Notes under the pieces: model-generated
Told to the model about the DNA's origin: nothing
The model's input: the letters and a program-made list of their open reading frames with translations, nothing else
The model's database searches: none
Made by a program: the position numbers and the translations under genes
From: Drosophila persimilis
Lineage: Eukaryota; Arthropoda; Insecta; Diptera; Drosophilidae
Assembly: GCF_003286085.1 (NCBI RefSeq)
Contig: NW_020825294.1
Coordinates: 5,022,001-5,086,000 of the forward strand
Direction of reading: 5' to 3'
Length of the DNA stretch: 64,000 bases
Shown: one piece after another, positions 11,442 to 23,900 of the stretch
Numbering within the stretch: the stretch's first letter is position 1
How the letters are laid out: each line of letters begins with the position of its first letter

Positions 11442-13777
11442 TTACCACTTTGCGGGGCCCAGCTCGCTCCATTCGGACACGTACTGGGACTGCTTCTCCA
11501 GGGCGGGGAACCACTCGTTGCCGCCATAATCGATGGCTGGCAGAGAACCCTTGTAGTTGGCCGGAAGGACAGAGGGATCGAGGAACTTCTGCAGGGATTT
11601 CATGTCGCTGCCATGGAAGTGCATCTGTTTGAAAGACAAAACACGTTAAAAATCAGCCAAACGGATTAGTTATGGATCGTTTATCCTCGAGGGGCAATAC
11701 TTACGCGACTGTTCAGCTTCTCTTTGACGAAGGGCTTGAAGAGCGACCAGACCATGTTGAAAATGAAGGGCTGCTTGACAAAGTGCACCTCCTTCATCCG
11801 CAGCGGCATTGCCTCTTGGATAAAGGTGAGCAGGCGCTTGGAGAAGCTTGGCGACAGGGCCTTCACCTGCTTCATGGCCAGGCCATCAAAGTCCATGATG
11901 CAGACAACACCACGCACCTGGGTCTCCTCCTCCAGCTGGGCGGCAATGTGGACCATGTAGAGCATGCGGAACATCTCATCGCTGCTGATCTCGCTGGGAT
12001 TCCAGAGCTTTCCGCAGTTGACGATCAGCACACGACGTCCCTTCTGGTCGCAGTTTCTCAGGACATTGATCACGCTGCCCTTGATGAACTTCTCCTTAAC
12101 CTGATCGACCAACAGGCCATGGACCAACGACGCATACTCCTTACGGAACGTGGCGGTGGTTTTCATCTGTAAAATAGAAAAAGGCAAAAGGTGGCATTGG
12201 TAGGTAGCGCAAAACTGTTAGATTAGAATCGGACGATCGATAAGGCTGGTTCTCTTCTGACCGTTGGACAGAACTATAAAATGCTTATAAAACTTCTGCG
12301 GCTTCCTATGATGATAAAAACAAAATGGCGTGAGTCGGATTTGTGGCATGATTTAGTCAGGTCTCTTGAGCTTCGGGCTCTGTATTCCCCGCAGAGCATT
12401 CATTAGCTTCAGTACATTACTCTCTACAAAAGATGTACTACATACAGATACGAGTATATGCATGCATTGAATAAATCCCATTATAAATCGAATCCGCTTA
12501 TCGTTCTGTTGGCTTTTGTGTCAGCGGGTTCAAAAGCGTATCAGCAGGGAGAATTGAGAACATTGACGAGGTCTTTTCTTGTATTTAATGATCATTTGGG
12601 GATGATACGTTGTTGGTTAACATGAAGGACTGTTGAATCACTAGATCCTTTGAAGCTTTCAATTATGAAGAAAAGTGTAATGTAAGTGGAATGTAAAATT
12701 TTCTTACCACATTTTTTACCCCTGTATCTCTCTTTATTAATGAAATTCGTTGCTCTCTAGCTAATCTCGGATCTCTTTATACAGCTCCCTTTTCCCTTAC
12801 CTCCCTTTCCTATAGGTTATAGACCTCATTTCAATAACTCTCGCATGTTCCATGTTTGCTGGCGATAAGGGACTTGAGACGCCCTAAAAATTCGATTTGA
12901 TTATCTTTCAAATACTAATAACATCAAAATACCAAGTCACTTCGTCAGCCATATTTGTTGATAACGAGACGGGTCTTGTTTCTAAGGCGGTCAATCCACA
13001 TATACGTTTGAATAAAGTATGATTAAAGCAAGAGATGCAATTGCAAGTGTATTCAATGTAGAAATGATGTGAGCAAGCATTGGGTAATCGTTTGTTTAGA
13101 GCTGTGTAGAATGCAGTTGCTAAAAGATAAGCTCTACAAGATATGAGATTAACTTAATCGAATGTATTGAAATGTCATCATCGAAGAATTTTATGAAAGG
13201 ACTAGGGGGCAAGCCCCCTGCGGACTCGCCTCGCTTGTGGTCCAACACTCGGCTCACTGATATGAATAAAATATCGGACGACGACCCAAAACTCTTTTTA
13301 TATAATAGAGAGACATAATCCAACACTAAAAAAAGGGGTATAAATAAATAATTAGATTTCCCCTATGGAGGATAGAGCTTCTTATCCTTAAATGTTTATC
13401 ACTTTTCGCAACCAAAGAGCAAGTAAAAGCGATCCTAAATTGATTGATGATCTAATGCCGTGATGGAAGGATCTACTTCATAAGGGACTCCATTTGTGAC
13501 TATAAACGGGAATAGCGTTCACTTTCAGGACACGTACCTTTTCCAAAGCGCCCTCTGGGTAGAAATGGCAGGCGCGCAGGAAAACTGTTAGAAAGGCATC
13601 GTCATCCTTGTAGTTGAGCTCGGGTGTGGCCTTCAGCAGCTCCCGCAGCTTCAGGATGGCCTCGGCTTTCACCTCCTCCGTCTCGCGCAGCTCCACTCGG
13701 GCGATTTCCACTGTCTCGGGCTTCAGATAACCCACACGCAGATTGAATGCCTCCTCGCTGATATCGCTGGCCGCCAT
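11442..13777 (-). CDS. CRAL-TRIO (Sec14-like) lipid-binding protein 1, 294 aa
   Basis: Predicted soluble carrier of a small hydrophobic ligand such as a retinoid, tocopherol or phosphoinositide. Three exons on the minus strand join in phase 0: 13777-13538 (starting MAASDISEEAF), 12166-11705 and 11624-11442. A CRAL-TRIO N-terminal helical domain (about residues 40-80; LKLRELLKATPEL, LRACHFYPEGALEK) is followed by the lipid-binding domain (about 95-270), with GRRVLIVNCGKLW, GVVCIMDFDGLAMKQ and the closing ANYKGSLPAIDYGG. There is no signal peptide or membrane segment. Length and wording fit the fly gene I know as CG5958, but I have not verified this. The second CRAL-TRIO gene (27.8 kb) has introns at the same two places after ALEK/ALKR and after EKLxxR, so the two are ancient duplicates. 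The first coding intron is 1,371 bp. Confidence 0.88.
12167..13537 (-). other. Intron 1 of CRAL-TRIO gene 1, with a GC-rich palindromic block
   Basis: Splice ends are GTACGT (minus, at 13537) and TTTACAG (minus, at 12167). The intron is A/T-rich except for about 13,195-13,320, where GGGGGCAAGCCCCC (13205-13218) starts a GC-richer block that is open on the minus strand. I see no other gene in it. Confidence 0.6.
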
Positions 13778-13804
13778 TGTTGGTCTGGATTTGGATTTGG
13801 ATGC

Positions 13805-14185
13805 CTAGTATTATTATGTGGGGGGGCCTGCGTGTACGATATTTTTGGTTAGTTTACATTGTTGTTTGGTGATCACTTAATGCATTTTCGAAAATTGCAT
13901 CTTAATTCACTTTTGATTTGTTGGCTTTACGGAACAATCTTGTTTGAACAATCATCGGCAATTGCATCTTGATTGACTTTAAGTTGCGTACGTTTTTTTG
14001 TATGGTTTTTTGTAAGGGTTGTATTTACCTAAGTCTAGCGGTAGTATTCGTATTCGGCTGTTAACTTTTGGCGAGCTTTAGATACTTTTTTCTAGTAGTG
14101 TTCCTCGCGACTCGTGCGGTTCGAGTCAACTGAATTTCGGTTTGCATTTGGAAACCCTTGTGAGTTAACTTCTATATTATATACG
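13805..14185 (-). promoter_or_regulatory. Candidate 5' UTR exon and promoter of CRAL-TRIO gene 1
   Basis: On the minus strand an A/T box (TATATAATATA, 14173-14183) is followed by TCAGTT (14128-14133), which resembles an initiator. Downstream, GACTTAG|GTAAAT at 14029/14028 looks like a donor, and ATACTAG|GCATCC at 13805/13804 like an acceptor, 24 nt before the ATG. Together they suggest a ~100-nt noncoding first exon and a 224-bp intron. The TATA-to-initiator spacing (about 45 bp) is longer than the canonical 30 bp, so one of the two may be wrong. Confidence 0.4.
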
Positions 14186-17100
14186 CCATACATACTATAT
14201 GGCGTCGTTCAGCGATACGGCTCAGCAGCGACTTGGCAGAAGCAGCAACGGAGCAGAGCAGCAGAGCAGCGGCGCGATCGAAGCAGTGCCGTCGACGTTG
14301 GGGCTTGACTTGATTCGACACGACTCCATTCCATTCCTTATCTCTTAGACGACCGTTGACTGGAAAGACAGAGAGAAAGAGCGGGTCGGGACGGCTACAA
14401 AAGGTCACCATTGCGACTGTCAATCACCTTACGCCCTTAACTAGAGAGCAGCCACTGCCCCAATTGAACCCGAACCCGAACCCGGGCTATGCTTTAGGCC
14501 AGACCTGCTACCGGCTCGGCTTTGATCGTGATTGAGGCCTGACGATGTTGAAATGTTGTTACTTGGATCTTGAACCTTACCTTAGCCTACCTCCATCTCC
14601 AAGTCCGTTCCCCCGTTCCTCAGTTTCAGCTGTTTCAGGTGTGTCGTGATAAATAAAGTAAATTTGCCAAAAATTAAGCATAAGTAAAAGCAATTACAGA
14701 GAGGCCATCCAGGCCAGCCGTGCCTGCCTATTGACAGCGGAAGCTCATATCTCATAATGCCAATAAAACATCATGCGGACGCTTCGAGGTTGACGAGGGT
14801 ATTACCGTGTAGATTCTACACGGTACTCATAGAAGATTGCAATCTGGAAAATATTTCATTGGCTTAAGCCAAGCTTAAAAGTGTAGTAGCTATTACCAAA
14901 TGCAATTGAGTTTTATTTCAAGGATTTCAAAATTCGGGAAAAATGTTTAAAATTTGTGAAAATAATGATCTATTTTAAGTGGAATTTTTGTTAGAAATTC
15001 ATTGAATTTGTTGGAATTTCTGATCCATTTTGTTTTTCGATATGCATCTACAACACATTTCCATATTAGTTTTCTAAGTTATATCTCTAAGCTTTTCCTA
15101 ATGCTTCTATCATATATCTACCCGTACATTTTTCCTTAACTATACAGGGTATGCAAACTACTTTCGACTAAAGTCCAAAGCAGAGTCCTCAAGCAAGTGA
15201 TAAGAGAACCCGAAAATATTCTGCTTCCATGGCTATTATCGAATGTTTCATGTACGTTCTTGTTAAGTGAACAGCAGAGGCAGCGGCAGAGGCGTAGCAG
15301 AGCGGGGGCAGCGGCATCGAAAGTATTCCTAATCACAGCTCATAATCCTTATCAGTGCCGGCAGCGACAGCGGCAGAACGATCGACAGGCAGCGCCTCGA
15401 AATGCATCAGCGGCAGAGGCAGTGCAGCGACAGAGGCTGAAAGCAGCGCTGAATCAAGGTACAATAATACAAGGTTGTACATTTCCAGAGATTACTCTTT
15501 CTATATCATTCGTGTTCTTAATTTATTTCCGAGATTTTTACAGATTTCCCTGCCCGATACATGTGACATCTTGTTGTATTACGGTATGATTGAATCGAAA
15601 ACAATTATACTAACACCCCTTGCGCTGACTGATCAATTGTTGGTGTTCCTTGGGCTTTTTGGGAAGCGAACAGGTAGCAGATCGGTGCGAAGCGGTGGGT
15701 GGTGGGATATTCTTTTCACACCTTAGTTTTTTGTTTTCTTTGTATTTTTTTGGGGCATTGTATCGTGAACGTTATCATTGTTGCTGCTGCTTTTGTCATT
15801 GATATTGTTATTGGATTCCGTTCGTGTGATTGTGGGACGTGTTCGATTCTTTGTTTTGAAATACATACATATGTACATGTCCATGTCCCAAGCAACAACC
15901 CCCTGCTAAAGTCGACTTATACTCGTTCTCAATGCACACATTTCCTCACAACACAGATATCGTAAAATGTGTTTGCTATATAGTGTAGTCATAGGGCAAA
16001 GTCTGCACACTTGATACGATTTGTAGTCGCTGCTAAGCGAAGGCGTCAACTTTCAGGCTTTGTGCATCCATTGTTCGTACAGAATGAGGGTATACGGGTA
16101 TTTCCGCCAATATGTCAACCGAGCCCAAAAAGAACCTTAGAAGTCCTTACTTTTGACCCGATATTATTTTCTAAACTTATTGAAAGTTAAATGACATAAT
16201 TCTTTCTAAAAGTTGTTCCTTGAAGTATTCCTAAAATATTGAACTATCTAATTAAAAAGCCTCGAAAAAAATGAAAGTTTTTTATTATTAATACAGTGAA
16301 AAAATGCACACACGAAATATGTTGTACAAATAGACCTACCAAATTTGCTAAATCTCACAATCTTGTTACCAAACCTTAAAAAATACTTCTGTTTATGGTA
16401 ACGTAACGTCACGTTGATTGTTGTTTTATTTTATACTTTATAAACTGTAGCCGATCTCTCATTTAGTATCTTTTGAATACTGCTTCGATAGTTATAGTTT
16501 AGTGAACAAAAAATGATCTCTTTTGCTATCTTATTAGAGGGTATCCCATAGTCGGAATATCGTCTATACTGCTCCTAATTCTTGTTGTTCTTTTATTGTT
16601 TTCGATTTCGCTTAAGTATTTATTGTGAGCATTTGGTTTTTAGTTGCTGAGCCAAGCATTTTTTGTCATTATTTTTGTTATTGTTTCTGTTTTTGCTAGA
16701 TCGCTGCTTTATCGAGCTTCGCTTCTGTTTTGCCCCCTGTTAATGAGTATTTAAATACATTTTTTCAAAAGATAACACACACAAATTAACTCATTTTGAG
16801 TGTGTGAAGAGTGTAGTGTGCGTTTGATTTACTAGCAAAACATGTAAAAGATTCGATCAACAGAAACCTATAAGCTAAGACCAACACACAGCTGTTAAGA
16901 AATGGCATCGATTACTTTCGGAACAGTGGTACAAAGATGGTGGAAAAATTTGTAATTCCATACAAATTGACCATTTTTTATTGACCATATTTTGTGTTGC
17001 AAACTTTAAGTTATAGGCTCATAAAATAGTTTAAAATATGTTAAGCCAAAACTCACGACTTCTATGTTTCCTTATAGAAATGTTAAGCGATCAACAACCT
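14186..17100. other. Noncoding, A/T-rich region with a short palindrome
   Basis: Repeats of CAG/CGG type around 15,265-15,440 open long but low-complexity frames on the plus strand, which I do not accept as genes. A 23-bp palindrome sits at 14803-14825. Nothing else can be supported. Confidence 0.4.
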
Positions 17101-17139
17101 CATTATTTATAGCACAACGTTGGCTTATCGCAGAAATGG

Positions 17140-18480
17140 GGAAAACTTACTCGTACCACACATCACTTCCACGCTTCTATCAATGCCATGGCCAAAAATA
17201 TACAAAGCGTGTGGAATTCTAATCTGAAGATTTGCAGCGTATTCACCGTAAAGTTTCCATTCCATGATTTGCTATAAGTCCTCTGTGGAGAAACATCAGC
17301 TGGAAGCCTTGGAGTTTTTAAAGCCTAACGATAAGAAAAGAAACTATTTCATATCGAAATGTTGAACACACGGATCCAATTTAGATAAACTAACGAAGAC
17401 TGGTCATGCAGCAATACATATGTATGTAGATATACGTAATATCACGGCATCACTGAGACTTGCCCTTTGGACATCTGTGGGGAAGCTCTATATAGTACAC
17501 GTACTCGAAAAGCAAGAACTTTGCTTGCTGAGTAATTGTACAAAGAGGTTTTAATTACCAACTGCACAAAGTGCACAAAATCAGTTCCATTCGATTGGTG
17601 GATCATTTCGTCACAAAATGCTTTCACTTCTACATTTATATTCCCACCCCAACACATGTCCGGACCTGAGCTAGACTTTGACTTCCAGTAATCGCTGACG
17701 TCGGTCTGCTGCTCGAAACAACAGCTAAACAAAAGTGTGTCATGTTTGAGAAAATATACTATACTAGCACTCAAGGCTTAACGAGGGAGAAACCGTGAAT
17801 GAATAACATCCAAGTTTTGGGAATTGAACAAGAGTCTAAAGGGTACTTGAAGGGATAAGTTTCGGAGTGGTTTGAAAAAAGGGTGAATGAACATACATAT
17901 TTACTAAAGACTTTGGGGGAAAGTCAATGAATGAATAATCTGTAAATCTCAGAAATTGAGAAAAATCATTCAGATAATGATAAAAAACTACTGTTTTTGT
18001 CACATCTGTCATATTTAAGTAAATAAACGATGGCAATTCTATGCATGTGTGACCAAAGTTCCCCTAAAAAAGAGTAGTTATAAAAATATTTGAGCCATAA
18101 TAACATTATTTATACTGGCTATTAAACTGAAAAACATTTTTCCCCAAACTTTGGTATGTATTTATGACGTCGTAAAAGTTCTTTACAGGAACAAATTGAA
18201 AAATTTTAACATTATTTTCGTGTTTGGTTTTACTGCCTAGAAACACTTTCGAAACTAAGCGAATAGCCATAACAATAACAATGTATTGCAAAGTGCTTGT
18301 AATTATATGAATAAACTTGACGCTCCAACGACCGTAACTGACCTTACCAGAGAGCCGTAGCACTCGTAAATTGCTGTACATCTTAGATACTCGTAGTTGT
18401 TAAAGCCTTGATTTAAAGCCTCAACGGAACTTATCAGAATATTTAAAATACAGTTAAAATTTGTTGAGCAGTGTATTTGA
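17140..18480 (-). pseudogene. Degenerate coding-like patch, unrecognised
   Basis: Several minus-strand fragments have protein-like composition but do not form one frame. Near 18,345-18,440 is SVEALNQGFNNYEYLRC followed by a TCTCTG|GTAAGG donor-like end. At 17,442-17,740 is a stretch with GPDMCWGGNINVEVKAFC. At 17,140-17,285 is one with GEYAANLQIRIPHALYIFGH. Between them are stops and A/T-rich DNA. This could be a multi-exon gene with introns that I cannot place, or a decayed gene copy. I do not recognise the family. The short ORF at 18,539-18,682 lies just upstream on the same strand and may be its first exon. Confidence 0.3.
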
Positions 18481-18538
18481 AAATGTAAAAAAATAAACAA
18501 CTACAGATTTCAGGTAGTTGCAGTTTTCTGGCTCACTT

Positions 18539-18682
18539 TTAAATTTTAGCGGATGGCAAGTCGGTGCCCATAGCACCAATCAGCAATTTCGGATGAGCGG
18601 AATGTTCAATATTTGGCTCGGACTCGAATGAGAAACTAAGAGGATCTAAATGCTCGATATACTTGTCCGCGTTTTCTGCCAT
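18539..18682 (-). CDS. Small ORF, 47 aa, AHPKLLIGAMG motif, copy 1
   Basis: The ORF runs from an ATG with an A at -3 (starting MAENADKYIEHLDP) to TAA. Its C-terminal third carries HSAHPKLLIGAMGTDLPS. A related ORF at 29,726-29,917 (minus) starts MADNANTYAWS and carries HSPAHPKVLIRAMGKEF, and a third trace lies at about 46,020-46,085 (minus). Similarity at both the start and the motif, with different middles, argues for common descent of copies 1 and 2. There is no signal peptide or membrane segment. The function is unknown. It could be a small gene family, the first exon of a larger family, or a fragment carried by a mobile element. Confidence 0.4.
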   Translation of the reverse strand: MAENADKYIEHLDPLSFSFESEPNIEHSAHPKLLIGAMGTDLPSAKI

Positions 18683-19755
18683 TTTATCTTTTTCTTCTTT
18701 CGAATTTGTTTAAATACCTTTGCGTATACTTGATATTGAATACTTCATTTTTGTCAGCTGTTGCTGGGTTCTTTCTCTGGTTAACCGTGCTTACATAACA
18801 CAATTAAGTAATTAATCAACAGGCTATTTGGCGCTCAATACACGGTCATTATCTTTATGGCACATACTATTCGTAGCACAAATGTTTATGGCTGCAATAA
18901 TTTAGATAGCCCATCACTCGCAACAATTATTTATCAGCCAAGAAGATAACGAAAGGTGTTCCAAAGAAGATCGAAAAAACTGCACACACGGTCAAACGAA
19001 ACAAAAGAATCCGTCAAGAACAAATGCAATGAACTTCAACCAAGTTGTGGCCTTCAGGGGACTGGTGGGCTGGTCTAAAGAAAGTTAAGAATTTCAATTT
19101 TCAAGTGCTGCAATCAGCAGAAATTCGACAGCAAAAATAAAAACAAAAAAAACTATAGAAATTACTGAAGCATGAAATGAAGCAAAGTTCGACCCCCAAG
19201 GGGGCTTTTCCTTTAGATAATTGATAGATTAGGCAAGGCAGATAACTCCATGCTGATTAAAACAAGTTTGTTTTTTGTTGGGGCAAGCAGCAGGACAAGC
19301 GCCTCCTACTGTCGATCATGATTCAGGTACAGTGGAACTACTGCACCACGGTTATGGTCAAGTCTCGGGGGTCAGCGCATTATTATAAATAAACTCGTGC
19401 CGTTAAACCGACCTATGTTTGATGCTGCAGTATACCATTTTCAAAATAATTCAGTTGATAATTCAGTCAAATAATGGGCGTTGTGGCGCAACAATAAGGT
19501 ATCCTGTGTTTTCCGGAAAAGCTGTTAATTCATGGCATATTGTTTTTGAAAAGAGCAACGGCTCTGGTTCTTTAAGCTTTCAACTAAACTTTTAAATTAC
19601 GCGCCTCAAGCAAAGCTATGGGCATTCAGTGTTGTGTAAGAGAGAGAGAAAGCTTTTAACTCTCTACAAAACGCAAAACTGAGCTCCCTTGCTCTTTTTT
19701 CCCCATATCACTCAAATTCAACTGCACTCAAGTCCAACTGGAATGAGTTTTCTTT

Positions 19756-20335
19756 TTATACCCGATACTCAAAATGAGTATTGGGGTATATAAGATTTTT
19801 GGTGAAAATGACCTCATATATATATTCTTGATCAGCGATCATACGAGAAAACAAAATCTCAGAATTGTAGATAATGACTATATCTTCTAGATTGCAGAAT
19901 CTGAGCTATATCGTATTATTATTATAGCCAGAATGATGAAATCAAATTCGTTCTTTCTTGCTCTGTCTCTCTCTAACAACCACGGTTTATGGTCGGCTTT
20001 GCCTGTTGCAAAAAGTTACCGCTTAAATCTCAGGGACTGTAAGAGCTAGAGCAACCAAATTTGGTATCCACACTCCTGTGATATCGGACCATGACAATTT
20101 TGTTCCGGCCCCACAAAAAACGAAAATCATCCACAATATTAAAGATACGGGAAAATTAATATGGCAAAATCATAGAGAATGACCATATCTATCAGATTTC
20201 CGAATCTGAATCAGATCGGATAATGTTTATATCCAAAAGGAACAAATCAATTTGCAGTCGCTACGCAGCGCTACGTTTTCTGTTTCTCTCTCACGCACAC
20301 ATTGTCGCTCAATGTAGCCGTTCTGACTATGTATC
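19756..20335 (+). mobile_element. DINE-1/INE-1-like repeat (nonautonomous Helitron type)
   Basis: The block starts TATACCCGATACTCAAAATG, continues AGTATTGGGGTATATAAG, and includes TATATATATTCTTGATCAGC. This is the typical wording of the abundant DINE-1/INE-1 family in Drosophila. Two related sub-blocks follow in tandem (about 19,865-19,990 and 20,165-20,330). Each has an ATGACNATATCT box, an ATCTGA...ATCG box and a CTCTCTCT-rich end. It has no coding capacity. The right end is uncertain. Confidence 0.65.
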
Positions 20336-20689
20336 GGGTATAAATGTAGAGCTGCGGTTGCAGCAGCAACTCACAACGTTCCCCCTCGTTTTTGTTTATG
20401 TTAACTCAATGTTAAATGTTAAATTGTGTATTACAATTGAATTTGCAGAGCGCTGTTTTGATTTTAGATAATAATTGTTGGTTTAGAGCTGAGCAAAACG
20501 ACCAACTAGAACTGATTTAAATAACTTACTTTGTGAGCGCACTGCGCACTCTCTTTTGTGTTATTCGTTGTCGTTTTTGTTTTTTTGTCAAGCTTGAGTT
20601 GGCCAGTTAATTAATAACAAGAGCTGGGGAGCGCTTTTCAATCGCCATACCAGTTTCAGCCGCGTTGCCATTTGGACGTCGCCGCAGCT

Positions 20690-20918
20690 ATATTTGCGTT
20701 TTCGTATTCATTCGCACTGTCATCTCATCCCATTGTTGGATATTGTCGCGTCCTGCTTTGAGCTTCCTCCTCCGTTTCCGCCCTACCCTGCCGCTGCAAT
20801 TGCAAAGAAAAAAACTTTTAAAGTGAAACGTGAAATCTCTTACAGTACTCGAAGTACCGTTGCCAAAAATATTATATCTTATTTTCGGGCAGATCTTTGT
20901 TCGGTTCGGCTTTTGCGG
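20690..20918 (+). promoter_or_regulatory. Candidate remote noncoding first exon for CRAL-TRIO gene 2
   Basis: A GC-richer stretch ends in a strong donor, TTTTGCG|GTAAGTTGCG, with GT at 20919-20920. No ORF from it is convincing. The next plus-strand gene has an acceptor-like TATTCTCGTTCGCAG ending at 27,701, 64 nt before its ATG. A ~6.8-kb first intron linking the two is plausible but inferred. Confidence 0.3.
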
Positions 20919-23900
20919 TAAGTTGCGTTAACATTATGGTTGTTTATGGGGGTTTAGGGGCTTAGAGGCTTTGGAGGGGGCTCCAGGTAATGTTTTTTGG
21001 GCATTGTTGCTTTTGGATTATGCGCATGCGAGCAGCAACGTTTGACACACTTTCTGCCTTTGCGAGTGGAGTGGAGTGGCGTCTCTTTCTGTCTGTTTGA
21101 CTGCCACCAGGCAAGCTATGGCTCTGTGGTTGTTGGCCATAAAAACAATTACCACTTGCCGCTTGCCTCTGCCGCCTGTGACGTTTGATGCATTTCGTCA
21201 GTGCTCAGGCGCTTTGATTCCGGACAGCGAGCACGGACACCACAGAGAGAAAGAGCGAGAGAGAGAGACCAGTCCCCGGACCATGTCCAAACTTACAGAG
21301 CGCACTGCAATGCATTATAAGGTGTTGCACTTCCCCCCTGAGCTGCTGCCCAGACCTCTAAGAGGCGCACGCTCACTGGCGGCTTAGCACGTTGATCTTC
21401 CTCAATAGATGATAATATCGCTGTAAAGTTTTTCTTTTTGTTTGTTCAATGAAGTGGAATACTTGCCCAAGGCGTATGCGGTGTGATTATAGAGGATGCT
21501 TGGGGTTTACAAAATTAACAACAATTTCGTGTGTGAAAATAAGTTGAGGTCTGAGTACCTCATCAGACACATCTGTGTAAGCCTGTCTGAAAATGTGGAT
21601 GAGAGTTATTAAACAGCATGTAAATGGAGGGGAAAATTGAAGTGTACGCAGTTTAGTGATTAAAATAATTATGTATTCCGTTAATAGTGACCAAAGAGAA
21701 ACTTTAATTATACAAAATATACAAAAAAGAAAGTAAAAGTAATGAAATGTTGCTTGTGCAGATGATTCTTTTAGAAGAGTAGTTTGTTTCAACCCAGTTT
21801 TAGTATTATAAATGTTTTGTGGAGGAAAATTAAGTTCTCAGAAGATTTGGATATTCCTGCTTTTCATGTCTCTCATTCATACAGTTCTCTTCTATAGTTC
21901 CTAATTGTTTTTTATTGCTTTGAATGAAGTCCTATAATACCTCTTCCGGTTATCTAAGAAACGTTTCCATGAAAGTTCTATTGGATTTTTCCCTGCAACA
22001 ATAAATAAAATGTTTTTGTCTTCACTGTTGTGTATTTGCATTGCTATTTCTTTGTTCCAATTGTTCTAATGCAATTCCTGATCATACCACCTTCATGATG
22101 CATTTATGCGACACAAAAAAATTTGCATTATTCCTATGTATCGTATTCGATGCAGTGTTCCATTGCAGTGGATTTGCCTGCCGTTAGACTGCAACCCACA
22201 TACATATACATACACAATTGAAATGTAAATTGATTGACGACACACCATGCTGCTGGCAATTTTCTGCACTTGTGGCACATTCCACATGGATCCGGCGTCC
22301 CGCTCAATTGGGTTTTAATTTCTGTTTTCTGATTCACGGGATCGACGGTCGCCGAAGCCTATAAATATTTCAGGCAGCGACTGTCGAACCACTTGTGCCA
22401 CCAGAAAAGCAGAAAAAAAGTGTGTGTGGTGTGATTCCCTCCCTATCCGACTTCAATCGGTTGTGGGCCAACCCAACAAAATTTTGGCCCTGTTTGCATC
22501 ATACATCTAATACAAACAAGTGCGGGTATTCTATAACAATTTGACCTTGCTGCCGACTACGAATTTTGAACTCAAAACCAGTTAGACATCTTTTTTAGTA
22601 CAAGTTTCTGTTTCTGTTTGTGCGGGCCCCGGGGTTTGCCTAAATTGTTAACGTTTTGTCAACTGAAGGATAGAAGACTGTAAGAGTGCAAAAAAAAAAC
22701 GACACACACAAAAAACGCCGTTATTGAATTAGAAAATTTACATATCTCTGAGATACAACAGAAGTAAAATTCGTACTTGGGAGCTGAAGCGAAGGCGAGT
22801 TTTTATGGACATTGCTCGATTGGATCGGATGTGTTTGGATCGAGTTGCCTTTGGTTTGGGTTTGGGTTTGATTTTGATTTTGGCATTGTGAAAGAAAACG
22901 AAACGAAACCGGCTATTCCTGATTCTATAGAATGTTATTTATTTAGTATTTGAGAGCCGGTTCAGTGGGTGACTCTTGTACCAAAAGTATTGGGTGGCGT
23001 TTTAGTTTTTAAATGCTATAAGTGAGTTTTGTTGATAAATTCCGTTATGTCTAGTTGCCCCAGATAGAGATATGCCTCTAAAATGTGTGATAATGGTAAG
23101 AAGAAGGAAGTATCACAGAATTCTGTATGTTCCGGTACAAAGAATCATCATCATATAAATCTACATCAAAAATGTATAATCTTTAACCGCTAAGCTCCGT
23201 AGAATTTGAGTGCCAAGAGTCTCTTATGATGACTGTGTAAATCCTCAAGCAATTCTCACTCAACAAACATAAATCTTTGCTTAACAATTTTCTGAACACT
23301 TCGCTGCCAATTGCTGTGCATTATTACACTTCAGAGAAAACACTCGCATGTGTGACATCATTTAAGGCAAAAAAAAAAGGAACTTTAAAGTTCCGACAAT
23401 AATTGGTTAGATTATCTTCTTAAATTTCCATTCCACTTAGTTGCATGCAGCATATTAAACGTAATAGTGTTCAAGTCTAACTACAAAACCCAATCAAAAG
23501 TTCAAAAGATCAACTGATCTTCAGTTTTTGAAATTTTCCACAGCTCAAATTGAGGCTAATTTGCATATCACGTTGTGATTACTTTCATTGATTTGTTTAT
23601 AACCGGCTAATTGCAGTGGAATCATCGTACCGTACCTGTTTAAATCACAACGAGTACTAGTACTCAAATCGTTTACACCGCCCAATCGATTGATATTCAA
23701 GGCACATTAGACTTTTGATCCGCGCTGGCATTGTACAATATAAAGTACATCACAACGTCAATAGCCAGTAGATTGTCCCATTTATGAGTCAGGGACAACG
23801 AGTGAACTGATCTTGAACGGCTTGGGGTTACCAGTCGGTGCAGAATGAAAGATTGGCAGTTTTTTGGCAAACTCATTCTCCCTCTCCTCTCTTCTTTGAG

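Noticed and set aside
15197-15589. 130-aa plus-strand ORF rich in Gln, Arg and Ala
   Set aside because: It comes from CAG/CGGCAG-type repeats, and no splice or start context supports it.
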